From Apostichopus japonicus (Eukaryota; Echinodermata; Holothuroidea; Aspidochirotida; Stichopodidae), in the NCBI RefSeq assembly GCF_037975245.1, contig NC_092571.1, positions 15,123,917 to 15,187,916 of the forward strand: a DNA stretch of 64,000 bases, read 5' to 3'. The translations under genes and the position numbers were made by a program. The notes beneath the pieces were generated by a model, which saw nothing but the letters and a program-made list of their open reading frames with translations, ran no database searches and was not told where the DNA came from. Shown one piece after another: positions 50,481 through 62,800 of this stretch; within the stretch, counting starts at the first letter, position 1, and every line of letters begins with the position of its first letter.

Positions 50481-51169
50481 CAAGGGCGGCGGAAGCACTT
50501 TAAATCTTGGGGGGGGGGGGCACCGACATCAAAGGACACTTTGCAGAAATTCGATTAGACTGATGCAGCCTTATATTTAGTACCCTTTATAACTCTTATT
50601 GTATTATCTTATTTGCGTATACACATCACTCCATCAGCACCCCCCCCCCCCCCCTCAAGGAAAATATGCATAGGCCTACTAGCACTGCAATATCCAATGT
50701 GCAAATTGGGAAGCAAGGAACAAGTTTTCTTTTGAGACAAAATGAGGTGAAATCATGCTAGTTGCTAATGTAGGAATCTTCCGAATTAGAGTTTATTTCT
50801 TGTTAATATCTTAACAATTTTTTTTTCCATTCGAAATAGCTTCGACCCACAGAAATTCGACCCACAGAGTTCGACCCACAGAAATTCATTAAAAGTCAGG
50901 GGCGTAGCCAGGATTTGCAAAGTTGTATGCACGACTATCTGAGCGGAGCGCCACCATCAGTTGGCACGGAGCGTACAAGGAAATTTTTGGTTTTACAAAC
51001 CCCTCAGATGGCCGGAAACGGCCCTTCCCGAGTGTTCATTCTAGTTCCCTTGGCCTCTTGCTAACTTGAGACACGTCAATTTTTGTGTAGAAAAAGGGCA
51101 CAATTTTTAACCTGAGGAAAAGTGGGGGGGGGCACGTGCCCCCTGTGCTCCCCGGTTCCGCCGCCCTTG
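50481..51169 (+). mobile_element. Third DNA element in the LINE, 31 bp from the first
   Basis: The ends CAAGGGCGGCGGAA and TTCCGCCGCCCTTG are perfectly inverted. The flanks ACGCTCGC (50473-50480) and ACGCTCGT (51170-51177) are an 8-bp duplication with one change. The interior includes a fragment of yet another element starting CAGGGGCGTAGCCAGG at 50898. Confidence 0.8.
50898..51130 (+). mobile_element. Fragment of a CAGGGGCGTAGCCAGGA element, right end missing
   Basis: The left end and the shared core (inverse orientation, 50931-51032) are present; sequence then runs into an oligo-G tract. It is nested in, or merged with, the 50481-51169 element. Confidence 0.55.
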
Positions 51170-51177
51170 ACGCTCGT

Positions 51178-51572
51178 AGATTACAATGTGCCCAGAACAA
51201 AGTTATCAGATTCATTCTGGGTAAAGATTTTTGTTATCACATTAACTATGCTGACTTCAAAACTCTTGGTATTTTGAACATCAACACTAGGGCTGAACAG
51301 CTTTGTCTGAATCATGTTTTTAATGTTTTCCATGGTACCTCTCCAGTTTATATGAGGGAGAGTTTTATAAGAGAAAATAGTGTTCATAGCCATAACACAA
51401 GAGTTAGTATTTTTAATTTTCAACTTCCAAAATTAAAACGCACAGTGCTGGGTCTTTTTATTACAATGCAATTAAAAACTGGAACAGGCTAACTGAAAAC
51501 ATAAAATCCATCCTGCTGAAATACAATTTTAAAAAAGATGCCAAAGCCTACCTTTTAAATCATATGAATGTC
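51178..51572 (+). pseudogene. LINE reverse-transcriptase fragment, right half
   Basis: The frame resumes RLQCAQNKVIRFILGKD through LNINTRAEQLCLNHVFNVFH, then after a frameshift near 51465 continues to LLKYNFKKDAKAYLLNH and a stop. This is the usual C-terminal end of CR1/Jockey-type proteins. The 31-bp piece at 50450-50480 joins both halves in frame. It is disabled by frameshifts and insertions. Confidence 0.75.
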
Positions 51573-51846
51573 TAGCTTGTAAATATCTTTCTTGCTTTTT
51601 TTTTCTTTATTTTTTTTTTACAGTGTTTGTATGCATGTTTTAATAGTTTATTTCTTATCTTTTGTATTTTTAAGGTTATAAGGACCCCTTTGGAAATAAA
51701 CTTAAACTTTAAGGGTTATCCTTGGCATGTTATCTTCTTTTTAAGTATATTCCCTTCTTGTATTTTAAATGTTTATCTTTATGTGCAATTTTTTTTTGTA
51801 TGTAGATGAAGAATGATATTTTGCCGAAAATAAAATAAAATAAAAT
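51573..51846 (+). mobile_element. LINE 3' UTR and AATAAAATAAAATAAAAT tail
   Basis: T-rich 3' UTR follows the stop and ends in a 5-bp repeat tail at about 51829-51846, as expected for a retrotransposed LINE 3' end. Confidence 0.6.
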
Positions 51847-53715
51847 CAGTCAATAACACTGCGTTGCCGGTTTGCAAAGGGAAGGACAAAATCACGAATG
51901 CTGTTTTGTTGCCATGGTTACTTACATTAATACAAGTAAACTGCTGTGTTAATGTGAAATTCATCTGGAATTGCAAAAGGCCAGGCAAGAATGGAACAAA
52001 ATAATAGAGCAGAAATGAGAAAAAAAATCTGATCTACAAAGTTGTAGAATTTATTTTGTTTATTTGTAAATATACGATGTACAAAGAAGTAAATGAGATT
52101 ATTCTCTTGTTTTATACAAAATAGCCATCTTTCTTTTCCTGAATATTGTTAATTCATTTAGGTTTGGAAAAACTTAATTACCAGAATACATGTTTACATG
52201 CTGTTGTAGTATTACAAAAAGACATACACTAGCTTGTCAATAAAGGAAATGATTTATGTTTGAAGGTAGACTGCTGGGTCTCTCTGATCATAAGTTTATC
52301 AATTTAATTAGCTAATTGTTGACTTGTTCCACATCATAGAAATCCACCAAGCAAATGCAGACCTTTTCAACTTAAAACTCCCGAGATTTAAGGCCATTCA
52401 GATTTTTTGCACATTTGACTTCAAACAACATTGTACACATTATGCTTCAGTCACATGCCAATGGATGACATTGATGAGATGAATGTAATTATTTAGATAG
52501 GGCACTACACCTAAACATACCCAATCAAGGGTATAACATAACCAACACACATTTAAAACATACACACACAAACACACACGCACCAAATGAACTGCATATT
52601 GTGTGCGAGATACACGATCGCAAACATGCAGGCGAAATGTAAAATAAACCGTGTTTCTGCTGACTAGATTTGTACAGGACTGGTCTACCCTCGCAGGAAC
52701 ATTCACCTTCTACATTAACACGTCCATGATTCCAACAGAGAGAGATGAAGCTATAAATAGTTACATTTGTAGAGAAAAAGTCATTAGAGAATTTTCTATG
52801 ATATATATCATCTGTCAATCGACAGAAATCAAGTTTCCGCAATTACTCTAGAATAAATTCATGTTCATAAGGTTTAACATCTATTGAAATGTTTCGAATT
52901 AGCTAAATATGTATCCTGCTTTCCTGGCAGATTTCTAACGACTCTTTCACTTCAAATCAAAGTCCAAATCCAACAGACAGTATCCTACTCACTTAAACAT
53001 TTTCGAAGGAAAAATTCTACATATGATACACTGGAATAATTAGTTTTTCACAAAATTTTACATTTTGAACACAGAGTTTGAAGTTTGCTTTTGTCTAAGG
53101 ATAGTGGCGACACTCAAGGTAAAGGTAAATTTTTACCCACTAAATTGTGTGGGAATTTGTGAACGTGTGGGAACTTGGTCAGTCCTCCATCACATTTTCA
53201 TTTTGTTTATACCAGATAGATTATTCCCAGTGATACAATCAAACTATCTTGCAAATATTCATAGAGGTCGTACCCAGTGTCCCTGGACACTACCTTTAAA
53301 ATGACGGCCAACTTTAGTTTCAAAGTTTCCGACATGTTTGGATCCAAACAGTTCATCTTGAACATCCACACACTGAGGGTTCTTAGTCTTGTTATTCAGC
53401 AAATACGTTAGACATGGTGAAATAAAATTCCAGCTCGAAGCTCTTCGAAGAACTGTCTTTGCTATCTTAACAAAGTCACCCACTGTTGAGTTAAGTTCAG
53501 TACAGACCTCATGAAATCATGGCATCTTCATACGGTTAGTAATGTTACAAATACTGACAATAATGGAATAAAGTATCCCAGGTTATCCTCAGCGTGGAGA
53601 TGTCATCTTCCAGTTCACAGGTTGTCGATGGCAACGCCGTGGGGGAGGGGAGCAGGTAGTCACCCACACTCCCACCTTGGCAGTACGGCGGTCAGTCCAT
53701 GACTATCTTCCACTC
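51847..53715 (-). other. Region downstream of TRAIP; one open frame, possible 3' UTR
   Basis: A minus-strand frame at about 53505-53259 reads ...TVGDFVKIAKTVLRRASSW... to WVRPL. It has no start that looks genuine and no family I know. It may be part of the TRAIP 3' UTR. AATAAA occurs on the minus strand near 52050-52065. Nothing else was recognised. Confidence 0.35.
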
Positions 53716-53826
53716 TCAGGTCAAGAAGCTGTCCATAGTAGGATAGGCTGGAAGGTTACCCTTGACCTTTTTCCTCTTCTTGACCGCTAACTGCATAGAC
53801 GGTGGAAGGGCACGTTTCATGGCCTC
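53716..53826 (-). CDS. TRAIP: TRAIP terminal exon
   Basis: This exon encodes EAMKRALPPSMQLAVKKRKK through AYPTMDSFLT and TGA. The basic KKRKKVK tract may act as a nuclear localisation signal. The final TMDSFL resembles the PCNA-interacting end of TRAIP. The acceptor is TTTTCAG. Confidence 0.85.
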   Translation of the reverse strand, partial: EAMKRALPPSMQLAVKKRKKVKGNLPAYPTMDSFLT

Positions 53827-56800
53827 CTGAAAATTGTGTATTGTCAAAGATAATAACAAGGAAGTATAGCTAAACACCAGATATGCTTACTCAATGCCAA
53901 AGGTTCTCCCTTGGTAGCCTACAGGCCAAACCGTGGCCCACTAAAGATTCCAGTCCAGCCCACAGAAAGAAACGACCCACTATCCTTGCACTAATCGGTT
54001 GTACAGACCTTTAAAAGCCTTGAGCTAGAACACGACCCCAACCTTAGGTCCTACCATTGAACATTGCTCCTTTTCTAGGCTAGATGAAATATTCGTTCTC
54101 ATTGGCCCTTTGTTCCAACCAATAGCCCTCATAGCAACCTACCTATCCTTTCCCTCGACTGGAATACTTGAAAGAACTTTTATTCTTAGTCCAAACTGTT
54201 GATTGAAAATTTCTTCTTTGGACCAAACCTTTCACAAGTGCAGCATCAGCTTAAACTTTTAAAGATTTGTGTTTGCAGCTATTATACAAAGCTGTAACAA
54301 TCAATACTTTAAAGAAGATTAATAGAATGCGCATAACTCAGAGCATGTATAAAGTATTTATGGAAGTATGCATAAAAGTATGTATTGTAGTATGTATGAA
54401 AATATGTATAAAAGAAGGTATAAAAGTATTTATAAAAGTATGTATTCAAGTATGTATAGAAGTATGTATAAAAGTATGTATAAAAGTATGTATCAGGTAT
54501 CTCTTACAGTATGTATAAAAGTATGTATAAAAGTATGTACAGTATAAAAGTATTTAAAAAGTATGCACCAAAGCATGTATAAAAGTATGTTTTAGTATCT
54601 CTTACAGTATGTATAAAAGCATGTATTAAAGTAGGTATAAAAGTAGGTATTCAAATATCTATTCAAGTATGTATTCAAGTATGTATAAAAGGATACAGTC
54701 CTGATGAAGCTCCGATGTCCCCCGAGACCATCGAATCCTTTGACTATCTTCCCAGCCGATGGTTTACCCATCCGACTATGTGCAAAGAGACTGGAATTAG
54801 CTAGGCTTTGAAGGGCAATCCTATCTTCAGATTTGATGACAGCCTGAAGTTAAAGTTAAATTAAAAGAAAGAAATACTGAAGATATATCATTTTCACTCA
54901 AATTCAGAGGGGGAAAAATTTCCTGTTTTGTTATAATCTACTGAATGCTTAAGAAAGACAATGGTTATGGGTATAATCACTTTACACCTGACTCACTTGA
55001 ATTTAATTTTGAAAGTTTCATTTATCAAACAAGGTTTCTGTGTCTGCATTACAGAATGTTATCTTCTTGTTTGATTTTATCAAGTGTTGTGTAAAATGCC
55101 AATGTTGTTTCAAAACGTCTCTTAGCATGCATGATTTTGAATCCTAGATACATTTCTCCCCTCTTTTGACACTTTTTAATTTTAATTTGTTTGCTTTTAA
55201 ATTTTTGTCACTTGAAGATAACAAAATTACACTACGTACTTAAAACTATTTCCTTTCAAATGACCCATCTCTACATTGAGATCTTGAAATGGGATTTGTA
55301 CTCAACATTTGCTGAATATTTTTTTGTCATCTCAAGATGTGCCATAGTGTCTCACAGCAAAGTTTCTCTGAAATGTCATTTACATTTTAGGATGGAATGC
55401 ACTGTGACTTCTGACTGGCACACCCAGAAAAGAAATGGCTAGATAGGGAACACCACCAACTAAGGACTGGATAGCTCAGTTGGGTAGAGCGCTGGGCTTG
55501 TAACCCTAGAGGTCACTGGTTCGAATTCTGATCTAGCCATAACATTTCTCTGTTCCATACCATTAATCATTACTTCCAAATCATTGTGTCCATTGTTTCA
55601 TCTACTAATATTTCATTTATTTTTGATTAGCATTTTCAAACATCAGCCATAGGCGACAGGCTCATTTGCAAACGGAAAAGGATAGACAAAGAAGGGAAAA
55701 CAGAAATGGCTATGGCCTTTTTTATGATCTCTGCCAATTCTTTTTTAATATAATTTCTTAATTTTTTCAGATAAACCAAACCAGATAGGTTATAACCTTT
55801 TTGGATTTTGATGTAGTCTTGACATAAGAGATGTCAAACTCGTCACATGTCTTCTTGACCTGGGTGCTGGGTCCGTCCCGCATCAGCTCTGGTGTGTCAG
55901 GACAGCCAGGGTCGTGAATGGGAGTGTCTTCACCATCTATGAGCACTTCTCCGGAACTGGGACGATTCAATTTGGGCCTGTTTTGTTGAGTAAAGCCCCA
56001 AAAAAATCTATCAAGTTGCTGTCTAAAACCCCCTCTCCCACCCAAAACAAACCCCAAGAGAACTAAAAAAAAAGATAGCTATGAAACTTAGCAATGTAAC
56101 AAGTAAAGGGCAAATTATTGATTAGGTTATTTAATTGAGTAGGGTGATATAATGATAGCTCTCTCTGTGGTGAATTATTTAAAAAGTAGACACAAATTTA
56201 CAGTGGCCTTAATTTAATGTTAGTCAACATTTACATTAATTTACAGAAATTTCAGGAAAAATGATAACTTAAAATTTTAACACCATGAAGATCAAGCAAC
56301 TGCAAGTTCTTCAAGAAAGTAATGAGACTACCAATGTCATACAGTTGTTTGCCAAAGCCTGTAATGGGGAACACAGGGGGTGGGGGAGGGAGGGGGACTA
56401 CAGCCCTAGAACAAAAGGTCAATTAGGGAGCCAGGGTATACATGTGATAAAGAATAATGTATTCCCACTTTCACAATGCAAAGCAGGGAAAATGAAGTCT
56501 TCAATAGACCACAGCCCAGTTCTTAATAAGCTTAAGTAAAGAAAAGTAAAGGCCCCATTCAACTTGACTCTTAAACGTCATGTGTATGCTGTTCAGTGTT
56601 TTGAGTTTGCTTAGTATGTTTGATTGTTTACTATTAAATGCAAGAATAACAGACACTGGTGTGAATTTAAACTATTGAGACTATTATTATTATTATTACG
56701 TGGCATGGAGGACTGATGGTGAAGCATTCATTGTTTTCTCCAGAGCCTTCATCTTTGCCTGCATCCGTTGTTTCTCTTCGATCAGTGACTGGACTTCATC

Positions 56801-59800
56801 TTTCAGAGACTGGTTGGTCTTTAACAGATGGTCCTGATCTCTACGAGTATCAATCAGCTGACATCCAAAAAGGAAGCAAAACAAAAATAGACTCAAATCA
56901 AATGGCCTGACATTCGATATTTAAGAAATGAGAAATATCAACCTTTAAGCTTAAAATTCAAGGAAAAGTCTGAATTTCAATGTATTTTGAGTTATATGAA
57001 ACTAAAAGGATTTCCATGGATCGCCAGGCAGTCTGTCAGCATTCGCCTGAAATGAACCGTCAATGTCATGGAGTGCTGATGATTGCCAACAGTAAAATTT
57101 CAATGCATTGCGAGTTATACGAAACTAAAACTTTTTCAATGGATCGCGTGGCAGGTCTGTCAGCATTCACCGAAATGATCCATCTATGTCGTAGCGTGCC
57201 GACGACTGCCGACAGTAATCAGAACGAAACCATAAAAAGTAACCGTAGATGCAACAAAAATCGTTAAACGACCACAAGGCTACTTCTGGTTCGGCCGAGA
57301 ACGACCGCACCCGACATGGGAAAAAGATTTTCAGAAAAGCCTCATTCCTTTCGTAATGGTCACACGCGGTGGATGCCTTTAAGTACATAATAAGTTTTTT
57401 ACTGTATGATGCCTAAGTACCTATAGTGGAGTATACTTACACACCTAGCTATACCTAAGTCTAACGTTGTAGTAGTACATTAAGTTCGTCCTTCGAATAA
57501 TATTTTCCTGCGAGAGACTATTGGTTAATTCTGTGTGAACAGAGAGTGAATCAAGTCAATTAAAAAAGACCGTGCCAGCTCTGTCATGAATGCTTGTATT
57601 ACTTGATATTTCCGACATATCAGGAGTAAAATTTACTACAAGTGTACTTTACCTGTCTAGTCTTAGCAGAATTATCCTTTCTCAATTTATCGATGTCTTC
57701 TCGAAGACTCCTCCTGCTGAGCTTGATAGCTTCAAATTCACTGGAATAGAACAGACACGAGAAACAAAATACTTTCAACAATTGTAAAAGGCAAAATTAC
57801 AGCCAGACCACCCAAATTCCTAAAGATGGATTGGTTAAGGTTTGAGTTAAATAAACTAATAAAACCTCATGCAATGAGCTAACAATGGTAACAAAAAAAA
57901 ACAAGTCAACTTCAAATCAGTTGAAGACTAGGTATAGTCAGGATATTAACCTATTATGGCACCTTAACTGTTATGACACACTTTTGGATATTTCCATGAT
58001 TTTACCATAGCAACAGAGAGAAAGCCCACTTGAATTGTCTTAACTGGTCTATCAGAGTGTTTTTATTAACAATGAGTGAAGTGAAATGATGTTGTAACTC
58101 TGCAAAGCTAAGTCCATATCATCGCTAACCAGTACCCCTTTTCTTGTTAGGCTGGTTTATATCAGGACAGTTGCTTTGTTTGTGCACTGAAATTGCTCCA
58201 ATCTTCATTTCTTCAGAGATTGATTACACAAGAGTTACAACAATTTGCCAGTTCATAAAAAATATAGATGTGCAGATTCTTAGCACATAGCAAAAAGGTA
58301 GATATGTGAGAGGGATTTATTCGAGAACGTGTATATTTCACCAGTTCAAATTATTTACCTGGGTACTAACAGCAAACACAGTATTCCACTCTGTTATCGT
58401 TAGTAAATGGTTAACGATATGTCGTGGTAGTCATTGAGTATTTAAATTTATGCATCACCAGCCTCGTATACATGATGGCATACGTCGTCTTTGGCAGTGC
58501 CAAAGGTAGGACACTGTGGGTTGTGGGAAGGGGGTGGGAGGGAGGCAACATCACTGCAGCCAGGGTATGTATAGGACATAATTTTTTGTCCTACGCTGTT
58601 TGACAGTATAGGCACTGCTGGACTTCAGAAATAATCTCCATTGTTTGAAAATGATGCAGCTTTGCTGCACCGGCTGCAGCTTTCCTTGACGATATAGTGT
58701 CTTAGATTGGATCACAACTCAAGTGATTACTGGAGTGGAGATTCCGATCACTGTGTGGTGAGTGCCCATTACTCCAACAAAATTTTAAAATTCCCATGAC
58801 TAAGAGAGGTTTTTTACACCTGTGTGTAAATTTTAAAATGTATAAACTCTACGATTCCTGGTCCTTACTGTTTGATTGCAATGCAGTACGTAGCGAGTTC
58901 CATGGATGCCTGCGTGTACTCCCCTCTCTCCTTGATCATGTCTTCCACTGCCTCCGTGTTTTCTGTCATGATCCTTTCGAATCTGAAGAGAAAGAGCAGG
59001 GAAGATATGACAGCTAGAATATTCCCTGTTCACAGTGATATCATGAAAAGAGCAGGGAAGATACGACAGCTAGAATATTCCCTGTTCACAGTGAAATAAT
59101 CAAAGAGCAAGGAAGATATGACAGCTAGAATATTCCTTGTGCACAGTGATATAATCAAAAGAGCAAGGAAGATATAACAGCTAGAATATTCCCTGTGCAC
59201 AGTGTAATAATCAAAAGAGCAAGGAAGATACGACAGCTAGAATAATCCTTGTGCACAGTGAAATAATCAAAAAAGCAAGAAAGATAGGACTGATAGAATA
59301 TTTCTTGTGCATAATGAAATAACCAAAAGAGCGGGGAAGAAATGACAGCTAGAATAATACTTGTGCACAGTGAAATAATCAAAAGAGCGGGGAAGATAGG
59401 ACAGCTAGAATATTCCTTGTGCACAGTGAAATCATCAAAAGAGCAGGGGGATATGGCAGCTAGAACATTCCTTGTGCACAGTGATATAATCAAAAGAGCA
59501 AGGAAGATAGGACAGCTAGAATATTCCCTGTGCACAGTGATATAATCAAAAGAGCTGGGAAGATACGACAGATAGAATATTCCTTGAGAACATACAGTAG
59601 GAATAATCAACAAGATAGGAGAAATAAAATAAAATGTTAAATTTATATTATTTCAAAGGAATCTTTATAGTCATAAACAATATTGCAAAATAATGCAAAG
59701 AAAAATGAACAAAAATTACAAACTATAACAGCTTACACATTATTTGAGATATTCTTTGACAGAATCTTTGTCTTTGTATTTGAATTAAAAAATCTCCCTA

Positions 59801-62800
59801 TTTCCACCTTCTGTTCCTTTTTTTTTGGTTTTTGTTTTTGTTTTGAAGACAGGTTGGCAGGTCTGTTGATTCTGAAATTTTGCATCTGATTAGAATCCCT
59901 TTCAACACTTAACATTTCCTTCATATATTTAGATGTGGCATTACACATTACCTAGAGATATAACAGTTGAATTACAATATCGCCAACAGCTACAAGAATG
60001 AACTTCAACTGCGATAGTCAAGACTAAGTTTAGTCCACTAGCGATAATCTTGTGGTTTCTCTTTCCACCTATAGATTTCCAAATCACATTTACATAAATC
60101 TCATTTTACATTTGACTAACATCACATAAACATGCACTTAGATTTCTATGATGATGACGATGATGATGGTGATGATGGTGGTGGTGATGGTGATGACGAT
60201 GTAATAAAGCACAAATTTGTAATAAAGCACCTGACCTCACCTTTCAAGCTGTTTGACCTTTGCCCTGAGCTTCTTTGTTTCCTTCTTACATTCCTTGGCC
60301 TGTTCATTTTCCTGGTTCATCAAGGAAAGTTGGCGCTGCAGGACAAAGACGAACAAGAACGATGAAATGTTTCCCACTTCCACGACTTTTGTGTCAAATC
60401 TTATGCGAGACCGATGATAACGAAAGTGCATATATGCGGTGCTTTATTCCAGGGTTTTGCAAGGACATTCCAAAACTTACTGGTTTGGATATTTACGAGT
60501 GACAAGCTTACCTGTCTCCTCACAACCTTTAACACTGTGCACCCTCTATGACCTTGCCCACTGTGCGCCCTCTATAACAAAGAGTAGCGATACAAAGGAA
60601 TAATTTAACAACGTGCTTCGATTAGAAGCCCGCGGCTAAAACAAGAGTAGTAAAAAACAAAAACTGGTCCAAAATCCACTTCAGAAGCGTAAGACCAATG
60701 AGCGAGGTAAAAATAGAAGAGATACGTAACAACGTGCTTCATCTAGAAGCCCGTGGCTTACAAGAAAATAATAACCTGGCTCAAGAAAACCCGCTAAGGG
60801 GAATCCACTGAAACTCCCGCTAATAGCTTAGAATTAACGGGAAACATCGATAGAAATCTGAGTAAACAAAGCATTACATATGCTAAAGAAAGAACACCGA
60901 ACAACATATAAAGTGAGATATGGGAAAAAGGGCGGGAAAATGAAGCAGTTCGCGGAGCTGCTACCCGTATTACAGACACTATGCAATTCTAACAGGGCGA
61001 GAACCGTTTCTCCAAAATGGCTAGAAGATCCCTCCCCGTCAAAAAAGAAAATACTTATTGGGCTGTGCACGCTTGGTAATACTTCAGTATCCAAATTATG
61101 GAAAAGACCAAGAACATACTGTAGGTTTCAATTCCGTACGAAAATCGCTGTAGTAAATCCTGACAACAAAACGCACGATGTTGGCACTTTGGATGGTAGA
61201 ATGAGAATGAAGGGCATAGACCGGGGGGGGGGGTCCGGTCATAGAGGGCGCACAGTGTTAAAAGGTTGTGAGAAGACAGGTAAGCGAGGAACGAAGTAAA
61301 TTCTGTTATTTGCATGAATGTGAGAGCAAACAATTTTTAATAATGCAGGGTTTCCCCCCGGCAATCATTTTGTGAGGTGGCCGCCTCTGTTTTTTGGCGA
61401 CCACCTTGCAAACAAAAAGTCCCGGCATCGCCACTGCCTCGCTGTTTCAGAGAAGGAATAAAAAATGGAATGATGGCAAACCAACTTTTTCTTAACCCAT
61501 GCCATCATCTGACATTGAAAAATTGGCTGTGAACGCTAAATTGTAGCATCAAATAAAACTCCTTCGGCCAATTTAACATAACATTTTAATCTAAGTTATT
61601 GTTATTATGATTAATATGAGGATGCTTAACAAAAGTTTCCAGGGTAACCATGCCCCCCAGTCACCCCCACCCAGGTATGCTCACACCCTTCAGTGCCACA
61701 AACCGGTAACCTCCTCTCACAGGGGAAATCCCAGGGACACCCTCTACTGTATATTACAGAATTTTGTAGTTTGTAATCATTTGTAAATAATACACGCAAT
61801 TTTATTTGTTATAGAAATTTATCTGTCATAATTTATGTAATTGTTAAATGTTTCAGAATAAAACTACTTAATTTTTTTGACTATGAATAACATTAAACTT
61901 GTCCAGGCTTCATCCCTGGAAATGACACCATCATCATTGACAAACTGTTCATGCTTAAAATGTTTGGTCTTGTGGGTAAGTGGAAGAGGAATTAACAGCC
62001 ACACTTCTCAAAATGGGAATATCTGACTTATATCATTTACATGAATAACTGAAGATGAAAGTGTCATACCCTAAACCCATCATTGACTATCTGTTAATGC
62101 TTAAACTGTTTGGTCTCATTGGTGGGTGACAAGGAATAACAGCCACACTACTCAAACTAGAGCACCATGGTGCAGAAGCTCATACCTTTTTGAGCTTAAA
62201 AATGTAGGGCCCACAAAACTTTATGGCCCACCAAATTTTAGGCCATTTTTCAGATTCCACCAATTTTGGGCCCATGAGGGATAACCCCCCCCCCCTCCTT
62301 TAGCAGAATCCTGGCCACACCACTGGCTATAATTCCTATTTTCCCCCTTTAAATCCTATTTTACCCACTCTCTCAAACAATACCACTGACCTACCCTATT
62401 AAACTTTCTCCCCTCTACCTGAGCAGACCTGAAGCACTCCTTGCCAAAATTTTGGCTGGCTGCCTACAATACCTCAGGCTCAAAGACTTCTAAGAATCGG
62501 CAAGTGCTGATTGGATATAGGGCTCTCATGCTTACAGTTCGACAGTTAATAACAACTCCCAGTCCTGCTTTAATTCCACTAACAGCCTCTGCAGAGCTTA
62601 ACCACAAATGTAAACAAACACTGCAGAGACTGGGAGACAAATTAAAGGAGCTTTGGCAAAAGGTGAAGGCTCAGATTTTTTTAAACAATGGGGATTAATT
62701 GTAATTAATTAACTTTTGACCAAAAATTATTAGGCATCACCTAATTCATAAACAATCCAACAATCATCAGTTCAACTTTGAATATGATCCATCAAAATCT

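Noticed and set aside
55464-55539. Functional tRNA-Thr gene
   Set aside because: At least seven stem positions are mispaired, so a pseudogene or SINE head is more likely.
56980-57388. 95-codon and 73-codon frames in a TRAIP intron
   Set aside because: They overlap the two-copy tandem repeat and lie between two confirmed exons without splice signals.
59155-59613. 152-codon frame on the minus strand
   Set aside because: It is a read-through of the 56-bp minisatellite and lacks a protein family; the peptide is repetitive.
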